Source: JBFLXR01 sp040757065
GTDB taxonomy: Bacteria; Pseudomonadota; Gammaproteobacteria; Burkholderiales; Gallionellaceae
Assembly: GCA_040757065.1 (NCBI GenBank)
Contig: JBFLXR010000009.1
Location: forward strand, 1-64,000
Reading direction: 5' to 3'
Length of the DNA stretch: 64,000 nucleotides
The notes below the pieces were generated by a model. The model was not told the origin of the DNA and ran no database searches. It saw only the letters and a program-made list of their open reading frames with translations. Within the stretch, counting starts at the first letter, position 1, and each line of letters starts with the position of its first letter. This document shows, in pieces, positions 52,075 through 59,881 of the stretch. A program made the position numbers and the translations under genes.

Positions 52075-52827
52075 CTATTTGCCGCGTTCGCATAGCAGGA
52101 AAATGCTGGAGCAAAAATCGGGGTACTGCTGTCCGAGTTGGTAGCAGCCCTCCAGATACTCTCTTGAAATAATGTCGGTTTGCAACAACCGATCCCATTG
52201 AAAATTAGCCAGTGCTTTGAAGAAAATCCCCGAACGGTATACCACCCGAAGTCCGGCTGCGACTGCATCGCGCTCGAGCGTATCCAGCGCATAGGTGCAA
52301 CGGTGTCCGTGTTCCGATTCGGCTGGCGTGACCGCCGCATTATGGGAGATTAAGCCCATTTTAACGGCAATCTGCCGCGAGGGCGCATTGGCATTCGGAC
52401 AGACAAGAAAGAAGCGCCCGCCTTCCGCCAACCATTCTTCGTTCACACGGCTCAACACCCTTACCGGGTCATCCAAATGCTCCAATACATGGGTCATCAC
52501 GATATTGTCGTATCGGCGAGGCAATTCGACCTGTTCGAACAAGTCGTTCACGTATGCCACGCGATCGCCAAGCTTCCCGCGCGCAACGGTCACAGCTTCT
52601 TCAGAGGCCTCCACACAAGTAATATCGTCGAAGTAGTCAAGAAAGCGCTGCGTAAACTGCCCCTGATAGCTCCCCAGTTCCAGCAGACTGCCGGTCCGAA
52701 AGAACGGCGCAAAGGAACGCATCATGTACGGATGCATGACATCGAAATCAAAACTGTATGCGTACTTCTCGCTGTCGGCATTGTCCACATCTTTAAGTTC
52801 CCGGTTGTAATCTCGAGACTGCGCCAT
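52075..52827 (-). CDS. SAM-dependent methyltransferase of the glycan cluster
   Basis: 250 aa class I methyltransferase. SAM motif I is LLELGSYQGQFTQRFLDYF near 48-66, the acidic loop VEASEEAV near 73, and the post-I region MTHVLEHLDDPVRVL near 111-125. It then has a C-terminal tail with two Trp/Cys-rich stretches. It is the last gene of the cluster. The order and lack of membrane segments suggest it methylates a nucleotide sugar or glycan intermediate in the cytoplasm. Substrate unknown. Confidence 0.85.
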   Translation of the reverse strand: MAQSRDYNRELKDVDNADSEKYAYSFDFDVMHPYMMRSFAPFFRTGSLLELGSYQGQFTQRFLDYFDDITCVEASEEAVTVARGKLGDRVAYVNDLFEQVELPRRYDNIVMTHVLEHLDDPVRVLSRVNEEWLAEGGRFFLVCPNANAPSRQIAVKMGLISHNAAVTPAESEHGHRCTYALDTLERDAVAAGLRVVYRSGIFFKALANFQWDRLLQTDIISREYLEGCYQLGQQYPDFCSSIFLLCERGK

Positions 52828-52833
52828 GATTCC

Positions 52834-53793
52834 TTATCTCCCCGTATCCAGCACCGCCGCCCCGAAACCGTAGCGGCCGAACTCATTCCCGTTATATAGC
52901 AAGTAGACTTTACCGTCGCATTCGAACACATGCGGATAGCACTGCATCTGCGCATCCCATCCGTCCGGAGAAACGTCGATACCGGCTCGGCTGTCATCCC
53001 GAACCCAGTTTTCCAGATCGGTCGAATAGGCATACCCGATCCGATAGCCCCTGCTGCTATCGGTACGAAACCCATAGGCTTGCCGATAACAAAAATACAT
53101 ATGATAAACACCGTTCAGTACAATCACCGTCGGCAATGCCTGACATTCGTCGGCATTCAGCCGGTCACTGATAATCGCACGCCCGTCGCGCTGCCAGCTC
53201 ACCCCATCCGGTGACGTAGCATGGGCAATTTTATATACCCGGTCAGGCGGGGCATTTTCGGCAAATTTCTGCCACTTGGTACCGTAGATGTACCACATAT
53301 GATAAATCCCACCGTAGCGCTGAACGAACGCATCCGCCACCAGAAAGGGTTCCCTAAGCGATGCGGTTAACAGCGGGCCGGTACCGAAACGCTCAAAGGT
53401 TCGTCCGTCATCCCGACTGATTGCCAAGCCGATCGAAGCATCCGCCGACACCGACACCTTACGATTCCATCCGGTGGTGTATGCCAAAACCCGGTCGCCA
53501 TCGCGCAACACGTTAATCGGGAAAATACCATGCTCGTCGAAACAACCCAGCCCGCCCAGCGGCAAGACAGTGTGTTCGGATACACCAAGCAGCCGGGTCA
53601 TATCGCGCGAAAAATCGGCGTAGGCAACATGGCTCAGAAACTTACCGGTACTATCGCGCTCGCGGGTCGAAAAGTACACCCGGATCCGGTCGGACAACAC
53701 CAGCGTCTGCGGAGACTGTGCAAATTCTACGCAGCGATTGGGTAAAACATGCTCGGTAGGGTCGAAAATCTTCCCCAGCTTGTTCCACTTCAT
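52834..53793 (-). CDS. GH43-like beta-propeller protein (tandem paralogue 2)
   Basis: 319 aa from ATG 53791-53793 (MKWNKLGKIFDPTEHVLPNR). It is a five-bladed propeller protein of the GH43/GH32-type N-terminal class. Repeated family features include an FDEHGIFPINVL element, REPFLVADAF, DECQALPTV, and GWDAQMQCYPHVFECDGKVY. It has no signal peptide, so it should be cytoplasmic, unlike most secreted GH43 enzymes. It resembles its upstream neighbour throughout. The start overlaps that gene (ATGA). It may be a sugar isomer-handling enzyme or phosphorylase rather than a hydrolase (inference). Confidence 0.7.
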   Translation of the reverse strand: MKWNKLGKIFDPTEHVLPNRCVEFAQSPQTLVLSDRIRVYFSTRERDSTGKFLSHVAYADFSRDMTRLLGVSEHTVLPLGGLGCFDEHGIFPINVLRDGDRVLAYTTGWNRKVSVSADASIGLAISRDDGRTFERFGTGPLLTASLREPFLVADAFVQRYGGIYHMWYIYGTKWQKFAENAPPDRVYKIAHATSPDGVSWQRDGRAIISDRLNADECQALPTVIVLNGVYHMYFCYRQAYGFRTDSSRGYRIGYAYSTDLENWVRDDSRAGIDVSPDGWDAQMQCYPHVFECDGKVYLLYNGNEFGRYGFGAAVLDTGR

Positions 53794-54764
53794 ACTGCCC
53801 CCCACGCATCTTCCGACTCCAGCAATGCAAGCCCGAACCCGGCGCGCCCCATCCCATTGCCCTGATAGAGCATATATGTCGTCCCGTCCAATTCGAACAC
53901 ATGAGGATAATTAACCATCTCCGAATCCCAGCCTTCTTCGGACAGCGCAATGTTCACCTGATCGTCGTTACGCACCCAGTTAAGCATATCGACGGAGGAT
54001 GCATAACCGATGCGGTATCCCCCCTCCCGGCTCTTGTAGTTGCGAATATCGCGATAAGAAAAAAACATGTGATAGCGGCCATTGCGATAGCTGACATCCG
54101 CGCAGGCCTGACATTCGTGCTCGCCCAGCTTATCGGCGATCAGATCTCGCCCCAGCTTAACCCAGTTGATTCCGTCGTCCGAACTGGCCATGCGTATTTT
54201 ATAAATAGGCTCCGGCTTGCCGTCGGTCATTCGCCACTCTTTTCCGGCCACGTACCAAAGCTGCCAGCGCCCTTCGAAACGCCGCACCCGCGGGCTACCG
54301 ATCAAAAAGGGCTCGTCCGGGGTATAAGAAAGCACCGGTCCGTCGCCCAAACGCTGGAACGTTTCTCCGCCATCGCGGCTAATGGCCACTCCAATAGCAG
54401 CATTGAACGGCACCGACTCGCAGCGCGTCCATCCCGCATAGTAAGCGCGTATCTCATCTCCGTCCCCGATCACAGATACCGGATAGGTGCCGAACTCATC
54501 GAAAGCGCCGTACTTACCAAGCTGCAACACGGGATGTTCACAGACTCGCAGAATATTGCGCAGGTTGCGACGGTCGAGATCGATAAATGCAATGTAACTC
54601 AGATACTGCCCGTCCGCACCCGGCGCAGGGCGCGAGCAGAAATATACCCGTACCGCATTCTCCCCGATCAGCACCGAGGGAGACTGCGCAAATTCATTCA
54701 TCCAGCTTTCCGTAGTCAAATCTCTGGGATCGAACACCTTGCCGAGTTTTTTCCAGCGAAACAT
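53790..54764 (-). CDS. GH43-like beta-propeller protein (tandem paralogue 1)
   Basis: 324 aa, aligned by eye with the next gene over its whole length: FRWKKLGKVFDP, NEFAQSPSVL, GAFDEFGTYPVSVI, DEPFLIGSPRV, HECQACADVSYR and GWDSEMVNYPHVFELDG. The shared Asp/Glu positions in FDE, EPF, ECQA and GWD suit a propeller active site. No signal peptide. It starts 9 bases after the metallophosphoesterase gene. Two such proteins in one sugar-synthesis operon suggest a recent duplication with split roles. Confidence 0.7.
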   Translation of the reverse strand: MFRWKKLGKVFDPRDLTTESWMNEFAQSPSVLIGENAVRVYFCSRPAPGADGQYLSYIAFIDLDRRNLRNILRVCEHPVLQLGKYGAFDEFGTYPVSVIGDGDEIRAYYAGWTRCESVPFNAAIGVAISRDGGETFQRLGDGPVLSYTPDEPFLIGSPRVRRFEGRWQLWYVAGKEWRMTDGKPEPIYKIRMASSDDGINWVKLGRDLIADKLGEHECQACADVSYRNGRYHMFFSYRDIRNYKSREGGYRIGYASSVDMLNWVRNDDQVNIALSEEGWDSEMVNYPHVFELDGTTYMLYQGNGMGRAGFGLALLESEDAWGAV

Positions 54765-54773
54765 TCCTGCTCC

Positions 54774-55451
54774 TCAGTCCGACAGCCGCCGCAAATTTAA
54801 TGCGCCTGTTTTCAAGCCGCCATAGTAGTAATCATTAAAACCGGCAGCATCCATCAGGTCGAACACCTTCTGCATATCGTATTCCACGCGGTGCAGGGTA
54901 AACTCACCCGCCTCATAAACCGCAAAGGCGGCACGCGGATCGCCGTCGCGCGGTTGCCCGACCGAACCCGGGTTGCAATAAAGCTTATCGCCATAACGCT
55001 GCACAGTCTGCAAGTGCGTGTGCCCGGATACGAACACCGTTCCCTCGACGCGCGCAAAATATTCCGCGCTGGGTTTAAGGTATTCATCGATCGGATCTGC
55101 CCAGCCGCCATGAACCAAACGAAGCTCCCCAATGCGCCGTTGCACCGGAAAACTGCGCAGCCAATCGAGGTGATCCGGCTCGATCACGCTACGCTGATAC
55201 GCCAGACAGTCATTCACGCTGCGGGATCGCGGACAAAAACCGCCGCCGGCCATATACCAATCATGATTCCCCATCACGCAGGGTATATCGCGTTCCCGCA
55301 GCGCGTTGCAGCATTCATTGACCTGAGAATAATATCCGACAACATCTCCCGCGCAATAAATGCGCTCGACTTGCAGCCGGTCAATTTCCGCCAGCACGGC
55401 TTTAAGTGCCTCATAGTTGCCGTGAATATCAGAGATAAACGCTATCTTCAT
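54774..55451 (-). CDS. Calcineurin-like metallophosphoesterase
   Basis: 225 aa from ATG 55449-55451 (MKIAFISDIHGNYEALKAVL). All metal-site motifs are present: DIHGN, GDVVGYYSQ, GNHDWYMAGGG, HGGWADP and GHTHLQTVQ. It belongs to the YfcE/diadenosine-phosphatase-like group. In this setting it may remove a phosphate from a sugar-phosphate intermediate, which is inference. The start overlaps the ATP-grasp gene by 23 bases and its stop lies 9 bases before the first propeller gene. Confidence 0.85.
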   Translation of the reverse strand: MKIAFISDIHGNYEALKAVLAEIDRLQVERIYCAGDVVGYYSQVNECCNALRERDIPCVMGNHDWYMAGGGFCPRSRSVNDCLAYQRSVIEPDHLDWLRSFPVQRRIGELRLVHGGWADPIDEYLKPSAEYFARVEGTVFVSGHTHLQTVQRYGDKLYCNPGSVGQPRDGDPRAAFAVYEAGEFTLHRVEYDMQKVFDLMDAAGFNDYYYGGLKTGALNLRRLSD

Positions 55452-56406
55452 AAAAAATCCGCTCGTCTGTATAGCGCACCGCACGACCGCGCCGAATCCT
55501 CGGTTGCGCCGGTATATGGCGCTCCAGAAAATACTCTACCGCCATTGCGCTCTCGTTGTAGCCGAATGCTGCACGAATAGAAGTGGAAGAAGAAATACGC
55601 GGGTTGATTTCCAACAACTTCGGCCCCTCCGCGCACCGACGGAACTGGAAATTAGTCGGCCCCAGCGGACGAAACAGTCGGCACAACGCATCGATTGACG
55701 TCACGAATTCGTCCGTACCGACCACCTCGGCTTTGTCGGTATAACCGTCTCTGGAGAGTTTACGCCGCAACGTCATGCAAGCGAAATAGCCGCCCTGACC
55801 GTCGCCGAACACCGCAACGGTATACTCCTCGTCATCATCGCCCACAATGGGTTGCGCCATCAGTACCGCCCCAACCTCCGCGCGGCATTGCGCGAACATT
55901 GCCTCGGAGGTCACCCGCACGATACCTTTTGCACCGAAACCCCGACGCGGCTTCAACAAGAATGGCAGTCCGAAACGCTCAGACAGCGCAGCAAAATCGG
56001 TTTGCAGCGAACTCTCGATAGCACAAGCCGCTTCCGCCTCCTGCAACCGCTGATAAAACGTCCACTTATCCTTGCACAGCGCAATCAGTTCCGGGGCATT
56101 GAGCAGCGGCAAAGCGCCGGTCGCACGAATCTCGTCAAGATGCTCCACCCAATGGTACATATCGATTTCGATGCCGGGAATCAGCATATCGATACGGTGT
56201 TTCCGCAAGATATCCAACAGCCAGTTCAGATACTCCGGCGCAGAAGTCGGCGGCGCTTGCTCGAACACATCGCAAAAAGCGGGGGCGACCGAATCGTTAT
56301 AGATTGACGTGCCCACCAGAATGCACGGCTGCCCCGACTGCCGCAGGGCGCGCAAAATACCGTAACCGACAATCCCGCTGGCACCGGAAACTAATATGCG
56401 CCTCAC
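55429..56406 (-). CDS. ATP-grasp carboxylate-amine ligase
   Basis: 325 aa with a pre-ATP-grasp Rossmann-like start (RILVSGASGIVGYGILRALRQ) and an ATP-grasp domain: KDKWTFYQRL, PFLLKPRRGFGAKGIVRV near 150-167, and GPKLLEINPRISSSTSIRAAFG near 268-289, with Glu and Asn metal ligands. It is of the CarB/PylC type and should form an amide between an acyl phosphate and an amine, for instance adding an amino acid to an amino sugar. ATGA overlap with the epimerase gene. Confidence 0.88.
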   Translation of the reverse strand: MRRILVSGASGIVGYGILRALRQSGQPCILVGTSIYNDSVAPAFCDVFEQAPPTSAPEYLNWLLDILRKHRIDMLIPGIEIDMYHWVEHLDEIRATGALPLLNAPELIALCKDKWTFYQRLQEAEAACAIESSLQTDFAALSERFGLPFLLKPRRGFGAKGIVRVTSEAMFAQCRAEVGAVLMAQPIVGDDDEEYTVAVFGDGQGGYFACMTLRRKLSRDGYTDKAEVVGTDEFVTSIDALCRLFRPLGPTNFQFRRCAEGPKLLEINPRISSSTSIRAAFGYNESAMAVEYFLERHIPAQPRIRRGRAVRYTDERIFYEDSVYL

Positions 56407-57254
56407 GCCCGCCCCCCCTTTCGGCGATCTACCTCACGCATCAACCCTTGTGACAGCAAAATGCGCGGATAGTAGTCGATCAGTCGATACAAGGTCTCAT
56501 CCGCAGCGAACCCATTGTCTGAAATATCGGGCTTTCCGGTATCAAAGCGAATCGTACTACTGCTGCCGGCTGCGGATATTGCCGCCGCCGCAATCTCGGA
56601 AAGCCGCACATTACTCAGGCTGACGCAATCGTAGCACCCTTCGATACGCTGGCGCGCTACGCGCGCAACAATCTCGGCCACATCCTCGATATGGATAAAA
56701 TTGCGTTGCGCATCGTTGCTCCCGTTCAATACGATGTCATCCCCCCGCTGAGCCTGATCCAGTAGCGCATAAAGCATGGGCTGATGACGCCGAAATCCCT
56801 CACCTTCGCCGTAGATTTGCGACGGGCGAAGAATCGTCAGCCGAAGTTCCGTCTGCCGGGCATACAAACGCAGCCACTCCTCGGCATGCCGTTTCGATAG
56901 CGCATAGCTGTTATAAAACGGGGAATCTTCCTGCAAGCCTGCAAAAATACTGGAAACCTGCACAATCTGCCGCACGCCGGAACGAACGCAGGCATGGGCC
57001 AGTTTGAGCGCGCCCAGCGCATTCACCTCTTCCGCCGCCACAAAATCCGCCATCTCCGGCCCTCCGAAATGCGCGGCCAGATTAATCACCGCATCCACCC
57101 CGTCAGGAAGCGCGAACCGTTCGGCAGGCCAGGTCAGGTCGAGTTCCACATCGCAATCGTGCCGGCCTGCGGTAAGCACCTCGGCAAAAGACTGCAGTGC
57201 CGGTTTAAGCGCCTGCGCAACCAAGGACTGTCCGCCAGCCAGCAGAATTTTCAT
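56403..57254 (-). CDS. NAD-dependent sugar epimerase/dehydratase
   Basis: 283 aa from ATG 57252-57254 (MKILLAGGQSLVAQALKPAL). Extended short-chain dehydrogenase: an N-terminal Rossmann fold, an INLAAHFGGPEM segment, SSIFAG, YNSYALSKRHAEEW (catalytic YxxxK) near 116-129, LRPSQIYGEGEGF and HIEDVAEIVARVA. The GxxGxxG nucleotide motif is altered to GGQSLVA, as in some relatives. Likely acts on a nucleotide sugar. Coupled to both neighbours by ATGA. Confidence 0.85.
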   Translation of the reverse strand: MKILLAGGQSLVAQALKPALQSFAEVLTAGRHDCDVELDLTWPAERFALPDGVDAVINLAAHFGGPEMADFVAAEEVNALGALKLAHACVRSGVRQIVQVSSIFAGLQEDSPFYNSYALSKRHAEEWLRLYARQTELRLTILRPSQIYGEGEGFRRHQPMLYALLDQAQRGDDIVLNGSNDAQRNFIHIEDVAEIVARVARQRIEGCYDCVSLSNVRLSEIAAAAISAAGSSSTIRFDTGKPDISDNGFAADETLYRLIDYYPRILLSQGLMREVDRRKGGRA

Positions 57255-58000
57255 CGTGCCGAAATCTCCGCGAACAAGCCGCAACTGAGTTCAGGATATG
57301 CGATGCCGAGTTCGCACAAAGCATCGAGTACTTTACGATCCAAGTTCAGCGAGAGCATCTGGCGCGTCGTAAACGGCTTGAGATAAATACCCTCGATCCG
57401 GTCGATGCTGCATCCCGCCAGCTCCACCTCGGCACGCAGACTATCCACGGTATAGTAGCGCTTGTGCCCCAGCAAGCGGTCGTTATCCGACAGCTCGGTC
57501 ATATCCTCCAGCATCCCCGCGAGATGCCCCAGACGGCGGTTCATCACTTCGGCATTCGGAACCGCCAGAAACATCCGCCCGCCCGGGGCAAGAAACTGAC
57601 AGAAACGGCGCAAAATGAGCAAGGGATCATCGACATGTTCGAGAATGAACCCCATGACAATCACCTCGAACCGCTCGTCGGTCGTAAAATTCTCGAAGTA
57701 CGTTTCGACAATTTCCGCCGCACACCCAGGGTGCTTGTCTCGAAAATTTCGGATCACCGCAGGCGAGCCTTCCAGAACCAGGTGGCGCGGGAAACGGCGG
57801 GAGAATATGTCTGTAGTATAGCCGTGCCCCAGCCCCAGCTCGAGCAAAGACTGTGCAGCACCTGCGTGGTGCAACACCCGTTGCGGGTACCAATTCAGCA
57901 GTAATGCGTTGTCGAAATCGTAAAGATTGTCGCCCTGATAGGCTGCAACATGCTTATCCAGCGTATTTGTGTTGTTATGCTCAGACCAGTTCATAACCAT
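57251..58000 (-). CDS. SAM-dependent methyltransferase of the glycan cluster
   Basis: 249 aa class I methyltransferase. Motif I is LLELGLGHGYTTDIFSRRF near 48-66, the acidic loop VLEGSPAVI, and MGFILEHVDDPLLILRRF near 115-132, plus FLAPGGRMFLAVPNAE. The C-terminal region differs from the other methyltransferase of the cluster, so the two probably methylate different positions. ATGs at 58000 and 57994 are both possible. It overlaps WbqC by 20 bases. Confidence 0.85.
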   Translation of the reverse strand: MVMNWSEHNNTNTLDKHVAAYQGDNLYDFDNALLLNWYPQRVLHHAGAAQSLLELGLGHGYTTDIFSRRFPRHLVLEGSPAVIRNFRDKHPGCAAEIVETYFENFTTDERFEVIVMGFILEHVDDPLLILRRFCQFLAPGGRMFLAVPNAEVMNRRLGHLAGMLEDMTELSDNDRLLGHKRYYTVDSLRAEVELAGCSIDRIEGIYLKPFTTRQMLSLNLDRKVLDALCELGIAYPELSCGLFAEISAR

Positions 58001-58706
58001 CCCGTATCGTGCGCGCGACCTGTTCCGGCGCGCAAAACATTAGCACATCGACAATAGAAAGCCTCGGCACATGCGGCGCACCGAACTGCGGATATTCGAA
58101 CGGCAATGCACGCAAAAAACTCAGCTCAATCCCTTGCGCCATAAAATCGCCCTTTGCATACAACTCCATCCCACCGATCGGATTAATATACGACTGCGCG
58201 TCGACTGCACGACATAGCGCAATCACCTTATCCTGACTGCGCAATGCGTGGTCGATCCCGATTTCCGAGGCAATGCGGATCGGGGTCGCAATTTTCAAAT
58301 GCGCGCACACGCACACGATCGAATGATAGATATAGCGGAATAAATTCCGATCTTCGTAATGCAAAATCTTTTCCAGCAACGGCAGCGTTTGCGCAAAATA
58401 CGGTGCCCGCGCATAGCCCCCCTTAAACTTATTCAGCAATTTCCCGGCATCGTAATCGTCGGCAATTTCCCGTTCCGCCACCAAGCATGCATCGCTCGCT
58501 TTTTTGAGCGGCAGCGAAAACATCTCGTCCTGCCCGTTTAACAGCATACGATTACGGTTAATCCAGCCTTTTTTTGTGTATTTGATATTGTCGTAGACAA
58601 CGAACACGTCGACTGCCGCAATCAACTGAAAATAACCGATATAGGGCAAAAAATACGGCTGCATGATCGCCGCACTGCGCTTTTCACCGAGAATCGGGGT
58701 CCCCAT
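57981..58706 (-). CDS. WbqC family protein
   Basis: 241 aa from ATG 58704-58706. The family start is clear: AAIMQPYFLPYIGYFQLIAA, then VFVVYDNIKYTKKGWINRNR, followed by a glycine-rich IGGMELY near 175 and a C-terminal SFLRALPFEYPQFGAPHVPRLSIVDVLMF. WbqC-type proteins occur in O-antigen clusters beside DegT aminotransferases and are thought to transfer an amino acid or acyl group to the amino sugar, though this is not settled. Lies 10 bases after the DegT gene. Confidence 0.9.
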   Translation of the reverse strand: MGTPILGEKRSAAIMQPYFLPYIGYFQLIAAVDVFVVYDNIKYTKKGWINRNRMLLNGQDEMFSLPLKKASDACLVAEREIADDYDAGKLLNKFKGGYARAPYFAQTLPLLEKILHYEDRNLFRYIYHSIVCVCAHLKIATPIRIASEIGIDHALRSQDKVIALCRAVDAQSYINPIGGMELYAKGDFMAQGIELSFLRALPFEYPQFGAPHVPRLSIVDVLMFCAPEQVARTIRDGYELV

Positions 58707-58716
58707 TGTCAACGAA

Positions 58717-59823
58717 TTATCGCTCCGCGATAAAGCTGCAAATCCGCTCCACGCTTTCCATATCCAGGTCGGGATATATCGGCAGGCACAGAATCTGTCT
58801 CGACAACCGCATCGCCACCGGCAAGTTTTCCGCACTGGCCGAGGGCAAACCGCGATACATAGGAAATTCTGAAATCAGCGGATAAAAATAGCGCCGGGGA
58901 TAAATACCAATCTCCCGCATCCGATCGTTCAACTCATCGCGGCTCAGCGGATACTCCTCCGTAACGAGAACCGGAAAATAGGCATAGTTGGAAACGCGCT
59001 CACCACTCTCGGTCAGGCAGCGTATGCCGGAAACCCCATTCAACAAACTGCGATAACGCGCATCGATCGCCTTACGGCGGGAGATCGCCTCGTCCACATG
59101 CTTCAACTGCAACAAGCCCAGTGCGGCATTGAACTCGCTCATTTTGCCGTTAATGCCCGGCGCAACAACATTGGTCTCGCCGACGTGACCGAAATTTTTC
59201 AACTGGTCGATACGAACTTTCGTTTTCGCATCGGGACAAACAATCGCACCGCCCTCAAAGGTATTGAAGACTTTGGTGGCATGGAAACTGAGCACCGACA
59301 AATCGCCGTGGCGCAGAATACTGCCATTTGCATCCCGCACACCGAATGCATGCGCCGCATCGTAAATCACCCTGAGGTTATAGTTATCGGCGATTTCCTG
59401 AATCGCCTGCACGTTGCAGGGATGCCCATAGCAATGCACCGGCATGATTGCCGTCGTCTGCGGGGTGATAGCCGCCTCGATACGCGCCGGATCGAGATTC
59501 AGCGTTACCGGGTCGATATCGACGAACACCGGCTTAATCCCGTTCCACAACAACGAATGCGATGTTGCGACAAACGAATAAGGCGTAGTGATGACTTCCC
59601 CGGTAATTCGCAGCGATTGGAGTGCCGTGACTAATGCGATCGTGCCGTTGGTAAACAGCGCGATGTGTTCTACGCCGAGATAGTCGCATAAGGCGCGCTC
59701 AAGCTGATGATGAAACGGGCCGCAATTCGTCAGGTTTTTGTCGTGCCATATCTGCTCCAGATAGGGCATGAACTCCTCAAGCGGAGGCAAGTAAGGCTTG
59801 GTTACATAGATTGGATTATTCAT
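58717..59823 (-). CDS. DegT/DnrJ/EryC1-type sugar aminotransferase
   Basis: 368 aa PLP enzyme. TNGTIALVTALQSLRITGEVITTPYSF opens the fold, AIMPVHCYGHPCNVQAIQEIADNY and VIYDAAHAFGV carry the cofactor Asp, and SFHATKVFNTFEGGAIV carries the PLP Lys near 190. GKMSEFNAALGLLQLKHVD is the dimer region. It aminates a keto nucleotide sugar at C3 or C4. Preceded by a 58-base gap after the OGT-like gene, the widest inside the cluster. Confidence 0.93.
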   Translation of the reverse strand: MNNPIYVTKPYLPPLEEFMPYLEQIWHDKNLTNCGPFHHQLERALCDYLGVEHIALFTNGTIALVTALQSLRITGEVITTPYSFVATSHSLLWNGIKPVFVDIDPVTLNLDPARIEAAITPQTTAIMPVHCYGHPCNVQAIQEIADNYNLRVIYDAAHAFGVRDANGSILRHGDLSVLSFHATKVFNTFEGGAIVCPDAKTKVRIDQLKNFGHVGETNVVAPGINGKMSEFNAALGLLQLKHVDEAISRRKAIDARYRSLLNGVSGIRCLTESGERVSNYAYFPVLVTEEYPLSRDELNDRMREIGIYPRRYFYPLISEFPMYRGLPSASAENLPVAMRLSRQILCLPIYPDLDMESVERICSFIAER

Positions 59824-59881
59824 AGCCCCAGTAACACCCCGAATCCGACCGTCTCAACAATCATGCCCCCTCCTATCGCAC

